Part shown: positions 63,968-64,000 of the stretch, piece by piece
How positions within the stretch are numbered: the first letter of the stretch is position 1
Layout of the letters: every line of letters begins with the position of its first letter
Origin: Candidatus Thorarchaeota archaeon
GTDB taxonomy: Archaea; Asgardarchaeota; Thorarchaeia; Thorarchaeales; Thorarchaeaceae
NCBI GenBank assembly: GCA_011364985.1
Contig: RDOC01000001.1
Span: 279,124-343,123, forward strand
DNA: 64,000 nt
Direction: 5' to 3'
Program-made: the position numbers and the translations under genes
Notes under the pieces: generated by a model
Told to the model about the DNA's origin: nothing
What the model saw: only the letters and a program-made list of their open reading frames with translations
Database searches by the model: none

Positions 63968-64000
63968 TGAAAGTTGATAACCATAGCGTGGTCTGAAGGT

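Noticed and set aside
1-64000. tRNA or rRNA genes, CRISPR arrays, transposases and attachment sites
   Set aside because: Intergenic spaces were read for T-loop-like, spaced-repeat and inverted-terminal-repeat patterns and none was convincing; a covariance-model search would settle the tRNA question.

Overview
The window looks like part of an anaerobic archaeal chromosome. The evidence is TATA-like boxes about 25-35 bases before several starts, frequent GTG and TTG starts with Shine-Dalgarno sequences, dolichol-phosphate-mannose-synthase-type GT2 enzymes, tungsten aldehyde ferredoxin oxidoreductases, HypC, and an archaeal-type multi-PAS histidine kinase. Gene content and base composition would fit an Asgard archaeon such as a thorarchaeote, but that lineage is an inference and no marker gene in the window settles it. 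I saw no rRNA, tRNA, CRISPR array or insertion sequence. Genes are tightly packed, and eight convergent pairs end within 1-57 bases of each other.

Region 1 (1 to about 42.2 kb, plus 45.4-46.7 kb) is a very large surface-glycan locus. It holds eight GT-B (family-4 type) glycosyltransferases, two GT2 polyprenyl-phosphate-sugar synthases, six very large multi-membrane-span proteins of GT-C type with extracytoplasmic C-terminal domains, and two Wzx-type flippases. It also has three SDR sugar epimerase/dehydratases, a sugar nucleotidyltransferase, a nucleotide-sugar dehydrogenase, a CapK/PaaK-type adenylate-forming enzyme and a DUF362 protein. Two flippases suggest at least two exported glycans. 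Neither a recognisable initiating phosphoglycosyltransferase nor an STT3/AglB oligosaccharyltransferase motif was seen. The most unusual part is at 10.6-13.1 kb: a complete MurA (UDP-GlcNAc enolpyruvyl transferase) homologue with its catalytic residues, overlapping an FrhB-family iron-sulfur flavoprotein. I suggest the pair makes and reduces an enolpyruvyl sugar, a MurB-independent route to a muramic-acid-like lactyl sugar.

Region 2 (42.2-52.9 kb) is mixed. It contains hypC, a NYN-domain nuclease, a PflX-like radical SAM protein, a carbamoyltransferase-fold protein that has lost its ligand motifs, an uncharacterised 255-residue protein, an ABC-2 exporter, an MTA/SAH-deaminase-type amidohydrolase and a PAS histidine kinase.

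Region 3 (53.0-64 kb) is a redox-catabolic block. Two modules, each a four-cluster ferredoxin overlapping a tungsten aldehyde oxidoreductase, flank a PreA/dihydroorotate-dehydrogenase-like Fe-S flavoprotein, an M24 peptidase/creatinase-fold enzyme, a PfkB kinase, a MoaD/ThiS-type protein and an allantoinase/dihydropyrimidinase-type cyclic amidohydrolase. A thiazoline-carboxylate-hydrolase-family protein follows. The combination of ring reductase, ring-opening amidohydrolases and tungsten enzymes suggests breakdown of an N-heterocycle. In the second module two expected cluster-ligand cysteines are replaced, one by His in the ferredoxin and one by Asp in the oxidoreductase.

Two genes need non-canonical start codons to keep essential N-terminal residues: ATA at 11858 and CTG at 45441.
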